This document shows, piece by piece, positions 45,798-56,714 of a DNA stretch of 64,000 bases. The notes beneath the pieces are model-generated. The model was not told the DNA's origin, did not search any database, and saw only the letters and a list, made by a program, of their open reading frames with translations. The number at the start of each line of letters is the position of its first letter. Within the stretch, counting starts at the first letter, position 1. The translations under genes and the position numbers were made by a program. This DNA comes from a bacterium (lineage in GTDB: Bacteria; UBP15; UBA6099), in contig JAKQPS010000136.1 of NCBI GenBank assembly GCA_029564595.1, positions 1 through 64,000 of the forward strand, given 5' to 3'.

Positions 45798-47255
45798 ATG
45801 AGCTTCATTCCAACCGACTTGGACATCAAACTCTCTTTTCCTTTCATAGCGGTCATAGCGTTCGCCCTCGTCCTCTTCATGTTCGGCCCGGCGTTCGACA
45901 ACCGGAAATCGACCGCCCCCGCGAGGATATCCATCCTCGGGGCCTTGACCGCCGCCGCCTTCTGCGCCTCCCTCTGGAACTCCGGACAGTTCGCCTTCAA
46001 CGGCGCGTTGATAGTGGACAACTACTCCCTCCTTTCTCACTTGATACTGATAGTTTCATTCTGCGCGGCGGCGGCGCACTCGTCCCGCTCGGCCCTCCCG
46101 CCATCTTTCCACGCATGGCTGACCGTCGCGCTGGCCGGCCTCATGCTCGTCGCGTCCGCAGGGAACCTGATCATTCTTATTGCCGGAGCCGAGACGGCCT
46201 CAGCCGCCATTCTGCTCGCGGCCCGCTCAAGCGCCCGCGACCTGCCGCAACCTCAAAAACGCCCGCGCGCCGACGCTCCGCTCTCCGCCGCAGCCTCAGC
46301 CCTCATGATCGCCGGGTCGCTGATTGTCCACTACGCCACAGGCGAAACCGGCATCTACGAAATCAAGTTCTATCTCATGCTTAGCGCGGCTGCTCCGGAC
46401 ATCATGGAGAACGCGGGAGCTTTCGCAAACCCCGGAGCGGGCGCGGCTCTCGGCGATTCATTTCTCCTGACGGGATTCGCGTTGTTCGCCCTCGGATTCA
46501 TATACAAAATGTCGCCCGTCGCAAGAGCGCTGTTCGTCAGAAAAGATTTCGAAAAACTTCCCGGCTCTCTGGCGGGATTCATGAGCGGAGCCGCAAAAAC
46601 AGCAGGAGCGGTCGCCGCCTTCAGGGCGCTCCACATCGCAATGCCCGCAATAGAAGAAAGCTGGCGCGCAGGACTGTCAGCCGCGATCGTCGCGAGCGCG
46701 GCCTTCTCGATAGCGGCGGCGGCCGCTGCGGGAGGAAAACGCAGGCGCGCCGTCGCATGCATGGGCGCCGCGCACACGGGCCTCGCCCTCTCCTCCGCAC
46801 TCATCGAAGGCCCCACGGGAAACGCCGTCATGTTCCTGTATCTTGCCGCCCACGCAATAGGAACAGCAGGCGCTTTCGCCATCCCCGCCGAAGGCGCGGC
46901 TAAAAACCAAGCTCGCGCTCTCGCCGCCGCCGCAGTCTTCTTCTCCCTCGCCGCGCTCCCGCCCGCCGCCGGGCACGCAGCCGCCTCTAAACTGACGCAC
47001 TTCATAAACGGAAACATAGCTCATTTCATAGGCGCAGCTTTAATCGCGATGGCGCTGATATATATAAGAATATTATATAATTACATATACGGCAGTCGCG
47101 AAACGGAAAAGAACGCGCCCGGCGTCGGAGCGGAGACAGGCGCAGGGGCCGCATCTGTTGCCGCGGCATGCGCAATAGCTGTCGCCGCTCTGGGAATTCT
47201 CCAGATGGAAGCCATCGCGCTGTTCATCGCGGCGGCCCTCTACTTCGGCGGCTGA
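45798..47255 (+). CDS. Divergent NuoN-like (complex I / antiporter) membrane protein
   Basis: 485 aa with about 13-14 hydrophobic helices. The layout follows NADH-quinone oxidoreductase subunit N: a Glu in the LLSLE position (LIAGAETASAAI), then LMIAGSLIVHYATGETGIYEI, LGFIYKMSPVARALF (FKISAVPFH equivalent, Lys kept), SGAAKTAGAVAAF, and KRRRAVACMGAAHTGLAL in place of NIKRLLAYSSIAH. Much Ala-enriched and diverged. No other nuo/mrp genes lie in the window, so it is either a separated operon end or a stand-alone ion-translocating subunit. Confidence 0.65.
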   Translation: MSFIPTDLDIKLSFPFIAVIAFALVLFMFGPAFDNRKSTAPARISILGALTAAAFCASLWNSGQFAFNGALIVDNYSLLSHLILIVSFCAAAAHSSRSALPPSFHAWLTVALAGLMLVASAGNLIILIAGAETASAAILLAARSSARDLPQPQKRPRADAPLSAAASALMIAGSLIVHYATGETGIYEIKFYLMLSAAAPDIMENAGAFANPGAGAALGDSFLLTGFALFALGFIYKMSPVARALFVRKDFEKLPGSLAGFMSGAAKTAGAVAAFRALHIAMPAIEESWRAGLSAAIVASAAFSIAAAAAAGGKRRRAVACMGAAHTGLALSSALIEGPTGNAVMFLYLAAHAIGTAGAFAIPAEGAAKNQARALAAAAVFFSLAALPPAAGHAAASKLTHFINGNIAHFIGAALIAMALIYIRILYNYIYGSRETEKNAPGVGAETGAGAASVAAACAIAVAALGILQMEAIALFIAAALYFGG

Positions 47256-47354
47256 AAATGAGCGGAGGCGCTTTACAGAAAGCGTTTGAGCGCTTATAAT
47301 AAAGACTGGTTGGAGAGGAAAAATAGAGGGGTAAAAAAATAATTTGAAAAAATC

Positions 47355-47384
47355 TTGACATGACCGGGTGAAAGGCGTTAGAAT
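47355..47384 (+). promoter_or_regulatory. Strong promoter upstream of 23S rRNA
   Basis: TTGACA (47355-47360), 18-bp spacer, TAGAAT (47379-47384). The best -35 in the window, as expected for rRNA or a small RNA. Confidence 0.7.
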
Positions 47385-47496
47385 ATTTTTCTGGTTGTGA
47401 CAAGTGGAAATGGAAGACTATTGAAGCGCTCGAAGAGAAGCGGTACAACGGAAGCAAAGAAGTTGAAATGATCCGGGCTTGAAACTTAGAATCAAA

Positions 47497-47521
47497 AGCC
47501 CCGGACTCCGGGGCTTTTTTT
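47497..47521 (+). terminator. Intrinsic-terminator hairpin in 23S leader
   Basis: AGCCCCGGA (47497-47505) and TCCGGGGCT (47507-47515) form a perfect 9-bp stem with a very tight loop, followed by seven T. It lies between the promoter at 47355 and the start of 23S, so either the leader needs antitermination or it ends a ~130-nt small RNA starting near 47391. Confidence 0.75.
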
Positions 47522-47617
47522 ATTGGTCGAGAAGCGGGGTGGGCCGCTGAGACCGCCGGACCTTGAAAAGTGCATAGTGATAAATAGCCAGAGGTATTGC
47601 CGATTTTGCCAATTTTT

Positions 47618-50648
<3,031 letters not shown>

Positions 50649-50778
50649 ATTTGCAATTATCCGGCGCGCTTGCCCGCGCGCCACATCATATTTGCCTCGA
50701 AACTATGAACTCACTATGCGCTTTTCAACGCCCGGCTCGGGCGCTGTCTGAACCTTTATATCTTAAAATGATTTTTTA

Positions 50779-50896
50779 CTCCGGTGGCAATGGCGGAGGT
50801 GAAACACCCGTTCCCATATCGAACACGGCAGTTAAGACCTCCAGCGCCGATGGTACTGCAGGGGTGACCCTGTGGGAGAGTAGGACGCCGCCGGGG
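50779..50896 (+). rRNA. 5S ribosomal RNA
   Basis: 118 nt. The 5' CTCCGGTGGC pairs with 3' GCCGCCGGGG; internal landmarks CCGTTCCCATATCGAACACG and GCGCCGATGGTACTGC are typical. A run of six T directly after the closing stem probably acts as the terminator. 130 bp after the 23S end. Confidence 0.95.
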
Positions 50897-50952
50897 TTTT
50901 TTATTTTTGGCTCTTTTTCACCCCCGCCTCTCCCCTGCCCCATCAGATGTTA

Positions 50953-50984
50953 ACCCGGTTCGCCGATCCTATCAGCGAATCCGG
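50953..50984. repeat. Short palindromic dispersed repeat copy
   Basis: A CCCGGTTCG ... CGAATCCGG palindromic unit between 5S and the AAA ATPase, one of four related copies in the window (others near 21692-21723, 56605-56638 and 61484-61517). Confidence 0.65.
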
Positions 50985-51109
50985 AGTGAAACAATATGTT
51001 TTTCAAGCTTGCATTCTGCGATTATTTCACATATTATCTTATTTATAAGCGGCGCTCATTGCCCTTTAACTGCGCCAACCGTGAATAATGCGAGGATTAT
51101 GAGATAAAG

Positions 51110-52471
51110 ATGCTTATCCAATACCATGTGGAAAATTTCCTTTCAATAAATCAAGAAGCTGGCTTGAACCTGATCGCAAGCGATAAGATCAAAGATCATC
51201 TTGGCCACATATATAAGAAGGAAAACGGAAAGAAAATCAGTTTAGTTCGCGCAGCCGCGCTTTACGGAGCCAATGCCGCAGGAAAATCGAATTTAATAAC
51301 GTCCATTTTTCATGCTAAGAACTTCATTATTGAAGGAAAGGATTTTTTTTCATCGGTTTCATCTAATTGGTTTAAACTTGATCCTGAATGTAAAACAAAA
51401 CCGACTACATTCGAATTTATTATAAAGATTAAAAATGAGATATATACATACGGATTCGTAATTGACAGAAATAGGGTGTTGGAAGAATGGTTATATTCCA
51501 TACCGAAAACAAGAGAAGTCATGCTATTTGTCAGAAAGACATCTGAATCGAAAGGCGTCTCCGTCGAAATAGGCCCTCAACTTGCCGAAAAGAATAGCGA
51601 AGATTGGAAATATCTAAAGAACTACGTCGCTCGAGGAACTCACGAACAATGCCTTTTTTTGACTGAGTCAACTAAGATTAAAGACAAGAAGTTTGAAAAA
51701 CTCAATATCGCTTTAGATTGGTTCGATAAAACGCTTCTTGTGATTCCGCCAAACGCGCCTTTTAGAAGTCTGCCGTGGAAGTTGGCTAATGAGCCTTCTT
51801 TTAAAACCTTCTTCAATGATTTTATCACCAATGCGGATACAGGCATCAGCAAAGTTGAAGTAGTCGAAGAACCCTTTGATTTCGAAAAGTTTACTTCTCT
51901 TCTCCCGGAAGAAGAGAGAAATAAAATGGTTAGGCAACTTCGTTCGCCTAATAACGAAAACCTTATAGCTATTGGCAAAGGAAACCAAATAAAAAATATT
52001 ATTAAAAAAGACGATGGCTTTTATTCTCTTGAAATCAAGACGCGACACGGCGATAACAAGAACGTTCAATTTGGCGCTGCGGACGAATCCGACGGCACGT
52101 TCAGATTGATGAACCTAACCCCGGTTCTTTATGCCGAAAAGGACCGGGACAGAGTATATGTTCTTGACGAATTAGAGAGAAGCATGCACCCGTTATTATC
52201 AAGATTTATGGTAAAATATTTTCTTGATAATAAGAGCCTTAAAAGAAGCCAGATCGTCTTTTCGACGCACGAAAGCAATCTTCTTGATCTTGATTTGCTC
52301 AGACGCGATGAAATCTTTTTTGTCGAAAAAGACGCTGAGCAGCAAACGCGCATGTATTCCCTGTCAGATTTTAATATCCGCAAGGATTTGAGCATAAGAA
52401 AGGGCTATTTAATGGGAAGATTCGGGGCCGTGCCTTTCTTCGGAGATATCGGCAAACTCTTTAAGGAATAG
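51110..52471 (+). CDS. AAA ATPase of an RloAB/AbiL-type defence pair
   Basis: 453-aa SMC/OLD-like ATPase. N-terminal IQYHVENFLSIN and Walker A ALYGANAAGKSNLI (about residues 50-62); late Walker B RVYVLDELERSMHP and switch His FSTHESNLLD. This is the AAA_15/21 type encoded with RloB or TOPRIM partners in abortive-infection systems (AbiL, PARIS-like). The gene is much more AT-rich than its surroundings, a sign of transfer. Nine bases separate it from the partner gene. The role in phage defence is inferred from family and pairing. Confidence 0.85.
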   Translation: MLIQYHVENFLSINQEAGLNLIASDKIKDHLGHIYKKENGKKISLVRAAALYGANAAGKSNLITSIFHAKNFIIEGKDFFSSVSSNWFKLDPECKTKPTTFEFIIKIKNEIYTYGFVIDRNRVLEEWLYSIPKTREVMLFVRKTSESKGVSVEIGPQLAEKNSEDWKYLKNYVARGTHEQCLFLTESTKIKDKKFEKLNIALDWFDKTLLVIPPNAPFRSLPWKLANEPSFKTFFNDFITNADTGISKVEVVEEPFDFEKFTSLLPEEERNKMVRQLRSPNNENLIAIGKGNQIKNIIKKDDGFYSLEIKTRHGDNKNVQFGAADESDGTFRLMNLTPVLYAEKDRDRVYVLDELERSMHPLLSRFMVKYFLDNKSLKRSQIVFSTHESNLLDLDLLRRDEIFFVEKDAEQQTRMYSLSDFNIRKDLSIRKGYLMGRFGAVPFFGDIGKLFKE

Positions 52472-52480
52472 TCTTTATAC

Positions 52481-53113
52481 ATGCCCACATACAGAAAAAA
52501 ACGCAAGTTCGAAAAAGGCATAGATTCAAGATATGCTTCAATGATCTTTATCGCCACAGAGGGACAAAAAACAGAAAAAAATTATTTTGATGTTTTAAAA
52601 ATCAAATATCGGAACAGCGCCGTATACGTTGAAGTCATCCCTTCTGAAGAAGGAAAATCATCTCCTGAGCACATCATAGACAATCTTAACCAATTCCGAA
52701 ACAGAAATGAGTTTGATTCCGACAGGGATGAATTTTGGTTGATGATCGACAAAGACAGATGGCCTATCGACAAGTTCAAACGCGTGATACAAGAAGCCGC
52801 TCAGAAGGGTTATAACTTTGCTGTCAGCAACCCATGCTTTGAGTGTTGGCTTTATCTCCATTTCGAAAACATTGACAGAGACCGCATAAGCAGCAGAGAA
52901 ATGGAAAAGATGCTGAAAAAGGCGGCCGGTGGATATAAAAAACCGAATGTTGAGGGCCACAAATATGAAGAAAGAGTCATTGACGCCATAAAAAGAGCGA
53001 AAGCTATAGACATTGACCCAGCCGAACGGTGGCCGAATAGAGTTGGAACACACGTCTATAAAGTTGTTGAAAAGTGCGTTGGAGGACAACATGAAAATCA
53101 GAGTGTGGGCTGA
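52481..53113 (+). CDS. rloB: RloB-family TOPRIM-like effector
   Basis: 210 aa. N-terminal basic segment YRKKRKFEKG, then the TOPRIM-like acid pattern FIATEGQKTEKNYFDVL (Glu), EFWLMIDKDRWP (DxD) and the NPCFECWLYLHFE signature. RloB proteins are the presumed nuclease partner of the AAA ATPase upstream (AbiLi-AbiLii type). The family normally ends around the VYKVVEK helix; here the frame runs on for about a dozen residues into the ribosome site and start of the next gene, overlapping it by 23 bp, which suggests the original stop was lost at an insertion boundary. Confidence 0.85.
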   Translation: MPTYRKKRKFEKGIDSRYASMIFIATEGQKTEKNYFDVLKIKYRNSAVYVEVIPSEEGKSSPEHIIDNLNQFRNRNEFDSDRDEFWLMIDKDRWPIDKFKRVIQEAAQKGYNFAVSNPCFECWLYLHFENIDRDRISSREMEKMLKKAAGGYKKPNVEGHKYEERVIDAIKRAKAIDIDPAERWPNRVGTHVYKVVEKCVGGQHENQSVG

Positions 53114-54068
53114 ATACCTTGATCCTAAGGAAGCCGTCAAGAAGAAGAATCTTGAATTGCTGTCCCGCTACAATGTTAACCTCGCCATGGCGCTCCCTCC
53201 GGAGAGGATAAACAAGGACCACGCAAAACTGTTCGCCGCGTGCGAGCAGGCGGGCGTGGAGACCACCGCATGGGTGCTCCTCGGAGACGAAGCGGGATAC
53301 TGGGCGTGCGAGACGAACGCCGTCGAGTTCTCCGCTCAATGCGAGCGCGTTTACGACTGGGCGGACGCCTCAGGATTCTCCATTCCTTGGCTCGCCGTCG
53401 ATGTCGAGACGCCCCACTACCAGATGGACCGGGTGAAAAAATCCCGCAACCTTGAACTGCTGAAAAACCTTCGCGGCGTCTACAAACAGAACAGAGACAT
53501 GACGCGCTACCATTCATCGTCGCGCATATTCGCGTTGCTAGCCGAGAAGATGCGCGCGCGCGGCGTCAAAACAATCGCCGCCGCCTCCAACTTCGTCGTC
53601 GAGGACATCATAGCCGGGCGCGTCGTCATTCAGGACATCCTCGAAACCCCAATCTCGAACATCAACTGGGACGTCATCTCGTTCATGATTTACACCTCGA
53701 TGCTTACAGGCTACTCCGGGGGCCTGCTCGACAGGCGCGACGCCACATGGTATCTGTACGCCACGATGAGAGACATGAAGGAAATCCTTTGGGAGCAAGC
53801 CGGCGTATCCATCGGCGTCACCTACATCGGCAAACTGGAAGACGAGCCGTATTACAGCGCTCCCCAAGAGCTTCTGCCCGACATGCAGGCCGCCAAAGCC
53901 GCCCTCATTGACGATGTCGCCGTGTTCAACCTCGAAGGCATCCTGCGCTCTCCCCGACCAGAAGAATGGTTCGAGGCCCTAGCAAACTGCGAACCGGTCG
54001 TGCCCGAGCGCTCCGCCAAAGTCGACGCCATGCGGCTGGCCGTCCGCGCCGGAACCGCCCTGCTCTAG
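53091..54068 (+). CDS. TIM-barrel-like protein of unknown function
   Basis: 325 aa from the ATG after GGAGG. Regularly spaced hydrophobic strands (IRVWAEYL, NVNLAMALP, TTAWVLLG, WLAVDVETP, KTIAAAS, WDVISFMIYTS, GVSIGVTYI, DVAVFNLEGIL) alternate with helices, the layout of an eight-stranded beta/alpha barrel like a glycoside-hydrolase-type fold. Acidic residues sit at strand ends (VDVE, NLEG). No signal peptide. GC-rich like chromosomal genes, unlike the AAA-RloB pair before it, so co-transcription may be accidental. Confidence 0.6.
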   Translation: MKIRVWAEYLDPKEAVKKKNLELLSRYNVNLAMALPPERINKDHAKLFAACEQAGVETTAWVLLGDEAGYWACETNAVEFSAQCERVYDWADASGFSIPWLAVDVETPHYQMDRVKKSRNLELLKNLRGVYKQNRDMTRYHSSSRIFALLAEKMRARGVKTIAAASNFVVEDIIAGRVVIQDILETPISNINWDVISFMIYTSMLTGYSGGLLDRRDATWYLYATMRDMKEILWEQAGVSIGVTYIGKLEDEPYYSAPQELLPDMQAAKAALIDDVAVFNLEGILRSPRPEEWFEALANCEPVVPERSAKVDAMRLAVRAGTALL

Positions 54069-54606
54069 CTTTGTTATCCAGCCGAAGCAAGCAGCGCCGC
54101 CCGATTCTCAGATTAACGTCAGATACATCACTGCGTAACTGCTTATCCTATACTTGTCAAATACAGAAACACGCCTCCGCATTAACAAATAAAAAATAAT
54201 TTTGGCCGCCGCTTCTACCCTTCTTTCACCGTCCTATCAACTGTCGGTTATTTTGACATCAGGTCGGTTTATTTTACATTCCATCTTGAATATATGTGTT
54301 CGAAATGTTACATTTGACCTACTAATACTAGAGTGGTTTTCAGAGGGGCTATAGAGAGTGAGTTTTGAAACGTTGCTTCGAGGGCTGTAAGGCTCTCTTT
54401 TTTTTGTTCGGCTTTGTGCCCCGAATCCTTCTCGATTCATAAATATCCTTTTAATAAAAAGAAAAATCAATGTCACCAATATCTATCCAAAGATGGATGC
54501 TTGAATTCTTGCGTCATTGAGACAAAAAAAAGTAGCCCCCGAAAGAATGCGGGGGCCATAGAGGGTGAGTTTATAAAAACGCTGCTGCAATCAAATTATG
54601 AGCAAA
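54069..54606. other. Intergenic with two terminators and a near-duplicated segment
   Basis: No gene seen. A hairpin GAGGGCT/GGCTCTC with eight T (54380-54405) could end plus-strand transcription. On the minus strand GCCCCCG/CGGGGGC (54535-54556), followed by an A-run on the plus strand (54524-54531), is the terminator of the MFS gene. A 30-bp motif GGGGCYATAGAGRGTGAGTTT occurs twice, at 54345 and 54552. Confidence 0.6.
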
Positions 54607-56013
54607 TTACTTGCCTTTCGTTTTCACAGTGGCCGGAGCCGGGACTCCCTTGCCCTTTGCGTCGGGCGCGGAAGCGGCCGCAGGGGCCTTCAACGTGAAA
54701 GACATCAACGCTGCCACAACGCAGATCGCCGACGCCACATAGAACGAATTCGTGTATGAACCGGTGCTGTCTTTGATAGCTCCGGCTATGAGCGGCATAA
54801 TAAATCCGCCGACGCCCCACGCTGTGAATACCAATCCGTAATTCAGTCCGAGGTTCTTCATCCCGAAGTAATCGGCTGTAGTCGAGGGGAACAGCGACAG
54901 GCAAGAGCCGTAGCAGAACCCTACGAGCAGTGAGCCGATAACAAACACCACTGTCGACTCCAGCCTCGGGAACATCGCCATGACAGCCGCCTGCACAATG
55001 AACACGATGAACATCGTGGTGGTTCGGCCTATCTTGTCCGACAGCGTCCCTGAGATGATGCGCCCGCTGGCGTTGCCGATAGCCAGAATAGCCACAAAAA
55101 CGAACCCGGCGAACGCTATCTTGCCTGCTGTGTTCAGCTCGGCGGCCAGCTTCGCCATGAATGAAATGACCATCAGGCCCGCGCCGGCCGAGAATACGAA
55201 CATTATCCACATAATATAAAACTGCGGAGTCTTCAACATTTCCGCTAATGAATAATCGGCCCCCGCTGCTTTGGGCTTGGCCTTTGCGTCTTTCTTCTTG
55301 GCCACCGGTTCGGGTTTGTATCCGGCCGGGGGATTCTTCAGCAATTGAGCGAAAACCACCGTCATCGCCAAGAAAAGCACGCCCAGAATCCGGAAAGCGT
55401 TCGAGCAGGCTTTCGAGTACTGCTCTCTGGCCTGATCCATTGTCAACATTCCCGCTTCCACCACCTGAGCTTCCGCTCCGGGAGCCTGTTCCATGATGAT
55501 TTTTGCGGGATCGGGAGATTTCGATTTGATAAGGCTGTCCGTAAGGGGAGCGACATAGACGGACGCAAGTCCGAATCCGCCGACAACCAGACCGACTATC
55601 AGACCCTTTTTCTCCGGGGGGAACCATTTAATCGCGGGAGGCGTCGCCGCCGCGTATCCGAATCCTATCCCGGATCCAGCCAATATGCCGAACCCTATAA
55701 CCAGATACGGCAGGGCATTGCCCGGCGTCGCGAAACTCGAGATTATAAACCCTAATCCGACGAGTATTCCGCTGATCGTCGCCACAACCCTCGGACCTAT
55801 CTTGTCCTGCAGCCTTCCAGCCGGAACCATCATCAGCGCGAACACGATAATCGCGACAGAGTACGGCAACGCCGTGCTCTTGTCGGACAGGTCGAACGCG
55901 CTTGCCAGCGGCTTCTTGAACACGCTCCACGCGTACAACGCGCCCAGAGCTAGGTTGATCCCCGTGCCGGCAAAGGTGACCACCCATCCATACGAACTGC
56001 TTTGCTTGCTCAT
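54607..56013 (-). CDS. MFS transporter, oxalate/formate antiporter (OFA) family
   Basis: 468 aa, about 12 membrane helices. Family marks: INLALGALYAWSVFKKPLA in helix 1, AGRLQDKIGPR loop 2-3, GIGFGYAAATPPAIKWFPP, KKGLIVGLVVGGFGLAS, a long central loop with KKKDAKAKPKAAG, and SGTLSDKIGR in the second half. OFA members exchange oxalate/formate or take up lactate and pyruvate-like anions; substrate unknown here. Ala/Lys-rich C-terminal tail. Terminated at 54535-54556. Also an AT-rich upstream region. Confidence 0.88.
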   Translation of the reverse strand: MSKQSSSYGWVVTFAGTGINLALGALYAWSVFKKPLASAFDLSDKSTALPYSVAIIVFALMMVPAGRLQDKIGPRVVATISGILVGLGFIISSFATPGNALPYLVIGFGILAGSGIGFGYAAATPPAIKWFPPEKKGLIVGLVVGGFGLASVYVAPLTDSLIKSKSPDPAKIIMEQAPGAEAQVVEAGMLTMDQAREQYSKACSNAFRILGVLFLAMTVVFAQLLKNPPAGYKPEPVAKKKDAKAKPKAAGADYSLAEMLKTPQFYIMWIMFVFSAGAGLMVISFMAKLAAELNTAGKIAFAGFVFVAILAIGNASGRIISGTLSDKIGRTTTMFIVFIVQAAVMAMFPRLESTVVFVIGSLLVGFCYGSCLSLFPSTTADYFGMKNLGLNYGLVFTAWGVGGFIMPLIAGAIKDSTGSYTNSFYVASAICVVAALMSFTLKAPAAASAPDAKGKGVPAPATVKTKGK

Positions 56014-56714
56014 CTGCCATTCCTCCGATGCCTGACGAACCGGTTTCCGGCCCGTTATATGTTCGGCGCCCTTTCCGGGTTGCCGACGCTTTCTATTATC
56101 CTTAACGGCTTTTCGCCTTTTGCCTGCCTGCGTTCAGCTTTTCTGTCCGTTCTTTCCGACGCCCGGAAATTCCGCATATTTCATTTCTTGAGCAAAATTC
56201 CCGCCACTCCGTGCCACGCCTTTATATTTCAGCGCATCTTTATATTTAGGGAATCAATATACTCCCATTTTGCGGTTGATTATATTCCGCGTCAAATCAG
56301 TTGTAAAGCATTTTTGTTAAATTATTCACAATAAATATATCTGTATGCAAAGTGCCATTTTTTTACTTTTGGTTCCGGTTGTGTAACTTTTCACAATAAA
56401 CTTTTACCGCCAATAGCAATTTCTTTGCTAACCTATTCAACCCGCTTGTTTTATAGTTTTTTTCTATATATATTTTTCTCGCTATTTCCACAACATTGTT
56501 TTATGCCTCCCTTTACGAACAACTCATATCCTGCTCGGTTCCCTATCGATGATAATTTTTCATGTTGCTAAAAGAATATTTGTATAGGAGCCGCCTGTTT
56601 AGCAACCCGGATTCGTAGATAGAACCGACGAACCGGGTTTTTATTTTTCAACAACTGGAACCGCCCTCATCGTCGGGTGTCGAAACAAGTGTCGCGCATA
56701 AACTGGAGGACGCC
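56014..56714. repeat. AT-rich intergenic region with dispersed repeat
   Basis: 700 bp between divergently transcribed MFS and VIT-vWA genes. 56230-56520 is strongly AT-rich. TTCACAATAAA occurs twice (about 56325 and 56390). A copy of the short palindromic repeat (CCCGGATTCG ... CGAACCGGG) lies at 56605-56638, directly before a T-run, so it could also act as a terminator-like hairpin. No gene seen; the longer plus frame at 56002 has no homology that I recognise. Confidence 0.5.
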
